Positions 57,111 through 64,000 of a stretch of 64,000 nucleotides of DNA are shown in pieces. Location: positions 5,473,007 to 5,537,006 of the forward strand of contig NC_080572.1 in the NCBI RefSeq assembly GCF_030247185.1, given 5' to 3'. Numbering within the stretch: the stretch's first letter is position 1; the number at the start of each line of letters is the position of its first letter. Source of the DNA: Malaya genurostris. Taxonomy: Eukaryota > Arthropoda > Insecta > Diptera > Culicidae. The notes beneath the pieces were generated by a model. The model made no database searches. It worked only from the letters and a program-made list of their open reading frames with translations, and was not told the DNA's origin. Both the position numbers and the translations under genes were made by a program.

Positions 57111-59019
57111 AAAGAGCAGCTAGGCGCGGCGACTCTTCAAGACGGCTGGAGGAATATAAGGTCCGCCGTGAGTAGCACTGCTTCAACCGTACTAGGTACG
57201 AGGTTATCGAATCGAGGAAATGACTGGTTTGACGGCGAATGTCAGCAGTTGGTCGAAGAGAAGAATGCAGCAAGGGAGAGGATGCTGCAACACCACACTA
57301 GAGTGAACGAGGAACGATACAAACAGGCACGAAACAGACAGAACACGGTTTTCCGGAGGAAAAAGCGCCACCAGGAAGACCAAGATCGCGAAGTGATGGA
57401 ACAGCTGTACCGCGCAAATGACACACGGAAATTCTATGAGAAGGTGAACCGCTCACGTAGAGGCTACACGCCACAGGCCGAAATGTGCAGAGATACCAGT
57501 GGTAACCTTCTCACGAACGAGCGTGAGGTGATCGACAGGTGGAAGCAATACTATGACGAGCACCTGACTGATGAAGCACAAGATACAGAGAACGGTACAG
57601 GAATCAATCTGGGTGCAAGCTCAGCCGACGACAGATTCCCAGCCCCTGATCTGTCGGAGATAAGTGCAGAGATCGGGAAGCTGAGGAACAACAATGTCGC
57701 GGGCAATGACCAGTTACCAAACGAGCTGCTCAAACATGGAGGAGAGGCACTGGCTAGAGCGCTGCACTGGATGATTTCTTGGGAGGAGGAGACTCTACAG
57801 CAGAAATGGATGGATGGAGTGGTTTGTCCTGTTTACAAAAAGGGTGATAAGCTAGATTGTTGCAATTACCGCGCAATTACATTGCTCAACGCCGCCTACA
57901 AGGTCCGCCTACCTATTCATTGACTTCAAAGCGGCATACGACACAATCTTTCGAAAACAGTTATGGCAGATCATGCACGAATACGGTTTCCCGGATAAAC
58001 TGACGCGATTGGTCAAAGCAACGATGGATAGAGTGATGTGCTACGTCCGAGTATCTGGGACACTCTCGAGTGCCTTCGAATCTCGGAGAGGGCTACGGCA
58101 AGGTGATGGACTCTCTTGTATCTTGTTCAATATCACCTTGGAAGGTGTGACTCGAAGAGCGAGGATCGACACGAGTGGCACGATCTTCCGAAAGTCCGTA
58201 CAATTTTTTGGCTTCGCTGACGATATTGATATTGTGACACGTAACCTTGAGAAGATGACGGAAACCTACATCGGACTGAAAGCTGAAGCTACGCGTATCG
58301 GACTGGCCATAAATGCGTCGAAAACAAAATACATGAGGGGAAAGGCTCCAGAGAAGAAACACTATACCTCCCACCACGAATATTGATAGACGGTGACGAT
58401 ATCGAGGTGGTTGACGAGTTCGTGTATTTGGGCTCACTGGTGACTGCCGATAATGACGCCAGCAGAGAAATTCATAGACGTATTTTGGCAGGCAATCGTG
58501 CGTACTTTGGACTCATAAAAACCCTCCGATCGAGAAAAGTACGCAACCGCACGAAATTGACCATCTACAAAACGCTAATTAGACCGGTTGTTCTCTATGG
58601 CCACGAGACCTGGACTATGTTGGCAGAGGACCAACGCGTCCTCAGTGTTTTCAAAAGAAAGGTACTGAGGACCATCTATGGCGGAGTGCAGATGGAAGAC
58701 GGAACGTGGAGACGGTGTATGAATCACGAATTGTAACAGCTGCTAGGAGAACCACCTATCGTACGGACAGCTAAAATCGGACGTCTACGATGGGCTGGGC
58801 ATGTCATAAGGATGTCGGACGACAGCCCTGTGAAAATGGTTCTTGAATCTAATCCGACTGATACAAGAAGAAGAGGAGCGCAGCGAGCCAGGTGGATCGA
58901 TCAAGTGAAGAGTGATCTCAGCAGCATCCGTGCATTGAGTGCCTGGCGACGAGCAGCCATGGACCGAGTTATGTGGAGACGTATGCTTGATACAGCAAAG
59001 GACACCCCAGGACTATAGC
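57100..59019 (+). pseudogene. RTE reverse transcriptase domain
   Basis: It copies element RNA into DNA. 57100-57903 is open: KEQLGAATLQDGWRNIRSAV, a charged linker, EIGKLRNNNVAGNDQLPNEL (early RT block), GVVCPVYKKGDKLDCCNYR and ITLLNAAYK. About 55-60 residues are then missing near 57905 with a frame change. FIDFKAAYDTI (first catalytic Asp) follows, then RRGLRQGDGLSCILFNI and FGFADDIDIVTR (catalytic Asp pair). A frameshift lies near 58375. 58383-58733 continues with DEFVYLGSLVT, and stops at TAA where the family has Tyr. 58740-59019 gives GRLRWAGHVIRM and WRRMLDTAKD and the natural stop. The active-site Asp residues are all retained, but the gene is broken in at least four places. Confidence 0.88.
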
Positions 59020-59035
59020 TGTTAATTACATAACT

Positions 59036-62000
59036 CCCGATAATCGATAGGAGAGGTTACGTATCACACTCCAGATATAACCTACCAAACATTTTTTGTA
59101 GTAAATAGTCATAATATAGTGGATATAATAAACAATAAGGATGCGCGTGAAATCTGTTGACCTTTGTTCGTTTGGCCGGATCTGGCCTGTACCGGTACTA
59201 ATCAATAAACTCTGGGGTTACCAGAAGTTGTACATTGAAGGATGATTTGTTAGTCCCAGGTCAGATAGTCTAGAAATTTCCTGTACAATTTCAGCTAATA
59301 TTGATTAGTAACGGAGCAGCAACCAGGAGAGGTCGCTCAATCCCAAGCTCATAAAAGATACATCTTAATTCGTACCGCATGCAGTTGTCCTACATTTATA
59401 GAAAATTTTAAACAAGTGTAGAAATCAAGAAACAGAAGCGTAGAGCAGATTTTCGTTCGAACATGTTGGTTCCATTATGCTATGCTGCATCCGTATTCTC
59501 TTCATCACACATTTACCATACAACTCATAGAAAAATTGCCGAACAGTAATGTCTTTCTATATAAAACGTCAATTAGTATTAGCTAGTTGCTGGTTCCTAC
59601 ACGACTAATCGGACATAAAATCTACAGGGATGCCTTTTTTACATCAGCTGGTTTTTTTGCCGAACTTCCTCAAAGAGAAGAATCTCATTTTCCAAGGATA
59701 AACAAATACACCTCGATTGAAATTGTTTCGTTCATTCTGGTCATTCTGGTCACACAAAGAGTGCCAGACTTCCACTTCCGGTTTCTCTGTTATACAAAAA
59801 CCCAAACTCGACCGTTCCTCATAACAGCGTAATAAACTATAATCCTACAGTATGGAAAAAGATGTGATGCAATTAAGGCATCCAGTGAGGCTGTAGGCGA
59901 TTTTCTTCATAAATTTTATTTCCCGCCTTCGCTTTGGCTACTGTTGCTACTTCCAGACAGTGACCTTCGTTGTTGCCGTCCGTCCTAGTGCGTACGGTAG
60001 ACTCCAGCGAAGATACCAGCCTCGTTTGATAGCGAATATCATGGCACCCGTTGTCATCGTTTCGCCATATCTTTATCTTCCGGTTTCGCTACACATACGC
60101 GACCGAAAAGGATATTGCACTGGTTTTGTGAGAGTAGAAAGGGAGGGATAGTATGTAGTATAACCATTTCGCCAAACATCACAGCATTTCACTCTCTGTT
60201 GTCGTCAGATCCCATTAGCAGAAGTGTATGTGCCGGGAGTTTCAATGCTATGAGCGTATCTCAGCATACAACAGACCCTCGGATATGGTCGAGGAGAGAG
60301 TCTGTCAGGAACAGATTCAATATTTTTTACAATAACTTTTCGAGCAATGAAGTAGATTTTTTTTGTTGATCTTTCGACGAATGGAAGACCTCATAGACAT
60401 CTAATACGAATAATAATAATCACTTGTAATGATATGTTGTTGTGCTCATCGGCAAGTGGACCTTCTGCGGATTTATTTAATGCTTCGTTCACCTCGCACT
60501 AGAAAATCTTTCATTTACGGATGAACAACATTTTCTTCCTGGATTTCACAAATTCAATGAGATTATTATCAAGAAAAAACATTTGTGATTGATAAACCAC
60601 TATACGAACTCCTCTTCCTTCGAAACGACCATCTTTCAACAAATTCAAAACTGCAGTCGAGACGGGTTGTTATATTGCACAGTAATTTAATTGATATAAA
60701 GTTTCAGACGAGCTGGGAAATGTCATGCTGTGAGATTTATCCCACCGAGATCATTTGGAGCGCGCTGCGGTCTGCTTATTTCCATCAAGGGAACTCGTAC
60801 TGCCTCGGAAAAGAAATTCGTTGGTACTACTTCAAGGTTGCGGTTATCAAGATAAGGATCTCAAGCGAATATAAAGTTTTGCAGCATCGTTACAAGAAAG
60901 TGTAACCTTATCGCAGGCTCATAGAACTCCTTGAGGAAAACGTACGCATAGACATCTAAAGGGCAAATGTATATCCACTTCAAAATGAAACGACATCCAT
61001 TTATCATACGCTCGTATCATCGTCGGCGTGGTGAAACTCGGAAGCACTCATGTGAGAATGTACAAGTTTCGGTCTTTTTTATTCCTCTTCCCGTTACATG
61101 CAATAAGAGCCACAGCCACTTGACACGATAACTGCCTCTTAGATTAATTCCTAAGCAAATTTATGCTTGATGGCGGGAGGCTGGGTGAAATATATTTACA
61201 CTGCACACATACACACACCCATCCCAGCCAGGGAAGGACTCGGGAACGATGATGCGAGACCATTAACGAGCTTGACATGATTTTGCGCATTTTTCGTTCG
61301 CCCAACACAATCGCGATTTCAAACTGTGATTGCTCCTGTGAAACTGATTTTCACTTTTTTAGCTTATTATGAAGGAGTAGAGTCTTATGTTGTGGAAGTA
61401 ATATCAAAAACCTCTTACTTTGTTTACTCTTCCCGAAAAGATAATTTTTAAGATTTTTCAAAATTGGAACAAGATTTTTTTAAATTCATTTATGAGTTTC
61501 TCCATTCAACTTAATAAGCCAATCCATTTAATGTACTTTTATGAACTGGAAAGCTATGAAAAGTACCCAAAAGAGAAAATCGATTTTAAAACTATTATGT
61601 AAATCATTTTTTCGTTTCGTTCAAGATTCAACGTTTACTTTGCTCACTAAGCAGTAATACTGATTCTTCCGAATTCAGTATTTAGTATGAAAAGACTTAC
61701 AAGCAGATTTAACACTTTTTCTTTCTTCACATCACAACTGGTTCTGCTTCTTGACATTTAGCACTATTAAAGAATTAAGTTTACTACAAAACTTTGTTTC
61801 GCGCAGACCAACTAAAAACAATCTTTGATATGACTTCAACTGCCTACTGTCGAATTCTTGTCGACAATGTATACGGTCACTAAATTGTCACTTCTCATGT
61901 ATACTGTCACTTAATAGCCGAATTTTTACCGAGGTCTCGAATAACGGAAAAAATCTTTCAAGTAGCTTTCATCAATACGATTTGGTGTCTAATTGCTAGT

Positions 62001-64000
62001 TAACTTCTTATTCTTTACATGTAAATCCACTTCCAGTAGCTTAATAGTTGATCATATATTTACTCTACAGATTTCTGAATAAAATGAAAAATTTAAACTC
62101 TCACTTGTCAAAATTTATTCATATTTTACTACATTATTTACATAACTGAATGCAATGGACAATTTTTATGGTCCTTTCCATAGATTATCAAAAAAACTAC
62201 ACTTTGGTAAAATAAGTTTCTAGTTCTCGGAGTTCAAATACTTGGTTGTAAATACGCTTCGGATCCCATATGAATTTCTCAGTAATGATTGATCTAATTT
62301 TCACAATTACCAGTCTGACCTAAACTATGAGTGCAAAGTTACTAAGGCATGCTCACGATGAAGATGACGCATGTATCAAAATCAAAATCAAAATAATCAT
62401 CAAAATGTTCATATCATTATTTTCTATTAGATATTAAAGTCTCTTTGATTTCATAATTTTTTCGCTTTTTTGTTCCATAATTGCAATGAACTTATATGAC
62501 AGAAGCGGTTTCCTCTAATTTAGATCGGAATGAAAAACATTCCAATCCTGAGACTGCAACAGAATTCCATTTGAGTAGTTTAGAAAGAGTAGTTGTGTTT
62601 TCAAGAAGGTAAAAAATGGTTTAAAAAGCATGGGTAATTTAATTTTTAGAACACACGATAATGCGAAACAACGGTCGTTAGAGCACAAGTGGAAACTTTG
62701 TTAAAATCGTACAATCGAATATCACCATTTGACTCCATACTCAACATACTCAGGAAAAATTTAACATACTAAGGGAAAATTCAATTTCAAATTTGTGATC
62801 CAAAGGGACGACAACATAAATACAGCTCATAAACAAATATTCACAAATGTCTATCTGGCATATCTTTAAAACAACTTTACCCATCACACTGCCACCTGCG
62901 ACCTAAGTAGAACTTCTGAAAAACTTTTGAATATATAACTACTCCATTCACATATGCAACTGTCACAAGCATACTTAATGAATAATGAATTTATTTGTGT
63001 TTGATTCAGTTTTTTTTTTAAATATATATTGTTAATTCTTATGTACTTTAATACCGTCACCTCCATCTATTCGGATGAAGTAGTGATAATTTTCACGAAA
63101 CATTCTGTCAATATCCATGACAGTACCCTTGACAGTTGCAATCGAAAAACGTTACGGAGGAAACACATTTTACAATGTTACAAAGTTTTCTGTACCGGAA
63201 GAAGTGAATGATGTTGGACCAAGCAGAACATCAAAGGAAGAGAACAAAATACGCAACGCAGAGTCGTACATATATCATTGCTTGTCTGGTGTATATTCAG
63301 CAGCAGGAAAGCTATGAAGAACGAATCGAGCATCCGGAACGAAATGGGAAATGTTGCCTCCGGTGCCAGATATTCCAGTTTATTTTTCTGATGCTCGTTA
63401 AATTTATCTGTGCTAATGTTCTTTTCCGCAATGTGATAGAATGGTTAAATGATTTAGGTTCTATCAGGCGTAGACTCGGAGAACGGTTGAACATCTAATT
63501 GTTGAACTAATTTAAGATCGTGGACACAAGAGTGATGGTCAATGCCTGAGATAGTAGGTTTGATCACTTTGAATTCCTCGTCTAGAATCATCTATTTAAG
63601 CTAACAAAATTAAAACCAGTTGGGTGGATTGATGTCAGTTTCGAAAAATCAATCTCTTTGTATCGATACCACTGTAGCACTGCTTCACTGTTGAGACAAC
63701 CTTCCAAATTAGGTTAAAACTTTACATGACCTTTGGAAGCTCTTATATACGGAAGAATATGACTTTTTAGGCACCCCGGCTGATACGTTTGAGAATCCAA
63801 TATTGTTTGTCCTGAAAACACGGGTTTTTTTGTGCTCAGCTGCAAATACCTTGGAGTTCAGAAGCTTTTTTGCGAGATTATCGCAAAGATTAGTTGAAAC
63901 TTCCGTCACCTTAACCAACAGCTCTATGAAACTTTCATCTGGAAAGCTGCTCTTTATCCATCTACATATGTTATATGTACGTTTCTTTGTCCATCAGGAT
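59036..64000. other. unassigned sequence to the end of the window
   Basis: No gene, RNA or transposon end is recognised. Short frames (for example a 106-codon plus frame at 60585-60905 and overlapping frames at 63029-63498) lack any domain I know. 59.9-60.4 kb and 60.9-61.3 kb are less AT-rich; 61.4-63.1 kb is very AT-rich. Confidence 0.35.

Larger units (their letters stand above)
55835..59035 (+). mobile_element. RTE-clade non-LTR retrotransposon, degraded
   Basis: A GC-richer leader (CCCGCGGTGCCGGCTAACGA, CCCCTGGGACTTTGGTCGTA) is followed by an apurinic-type endonuclease and a reverse transcriptase in one original reading frame of roughly 1000 residues. Base composition differs clearly from the AT-rich surroundings. 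Disruptions, in order: stop in the first endonuclease motif, a 138-bp inverted duplication, frameshifts near 57100, a deletion near 57905, a frameshift near 58375 and a stop at 58734. The 3' end lies shortly after the ORF end at 59019; the exact terminus is unclear. Confidence 0.85.

Overview
The window looks like nuclear DNA from a dipteran, most probably a culicine mosquito (Aedes-like). The evidence is a high density of degraded transposable elements: Feilai-type tRNA-related SINEs, LOA-clade, RTE-clade and Jockey-like non-LTR retrotransposons, an irritans-subfamily mariner, a DD37D (maT-like) element, and MITEs. There are also mitochondrial fragments that read in the invertebrate mitochondrial code, long simple repeats, and an AT-rich background. 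I found no convincing host protein-coding gene, tRNA gene or rRNA gene. If a host gene crosses this window, it does so as intron or intergenic sequence.

Layout, left half. 1-1017: no recognised content. 1018-5583: a dispersed repeat whose interior is a satellite of about 267 bp; its right part is a higher-order array of alternating A/B monomers. 5584-6300: mitochondrial insertions (cytb, then probably COX2). 6456-8012: a duplicated segment flanking a microsatellite-bearing dispersed repeat. 12.3-13.6 kb: a SINE with 12-bp target-site duplications, a very short retrotransposed tail and a hairpin MITE. 14.1-15.4 kb: a degenerate short-period repeat. 20.36-21.42 kb: a palindromic element with internal duplication. 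25.96-27.19 kb: a retroelement copy carrying only an ORF1 (gag-like). 27.34-28.20 kb: a rearranged DD37D element with inverted arms. 28.49-29.12 kb: a MITE.

Layout, right half. 33.6-34.5 kb: a segment bounded by 23-bp direct repeats and containing (AAT)n. 35.42-36.70 kb: a complete but frameshifted mariner. 36.75-38.85 kb and 43.85-45.76 kb: the microsatellite-bearing family again, with a 380-bp (AC)n tract. 41.1-42.8 kb: the 3' part of a LOA-like element with an open RNase H frame. 46.92-47.55 kb: another microsatellite-bearing copy. 47.6-48.9 kb: a second ORF1-only element in opposite orientation. 49.6-50.0 kb: a Jockey-like RT remnant. 53.4 kb: a second Feilai-like SINE. 54.56-54.85 kb: a piggyBac-type MITE. 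55.17-55.31 kb: another SINE. 55.8-59.0 kb: an RTE-clade element with endonuclease and reverse transcriptase, broken by a 138-bp inverted duplication. 59.0-64.0 kb: nothing recognised.

The elements do not form a pathway. The window is a record of nested and sequential insertion. The more unusual points are the ORF1-only elements with both ends conserved, the higher-order satellite inside a dispersed element, the mixed-origin mitochondrial insertion, and three separate inverted-duplication structures.
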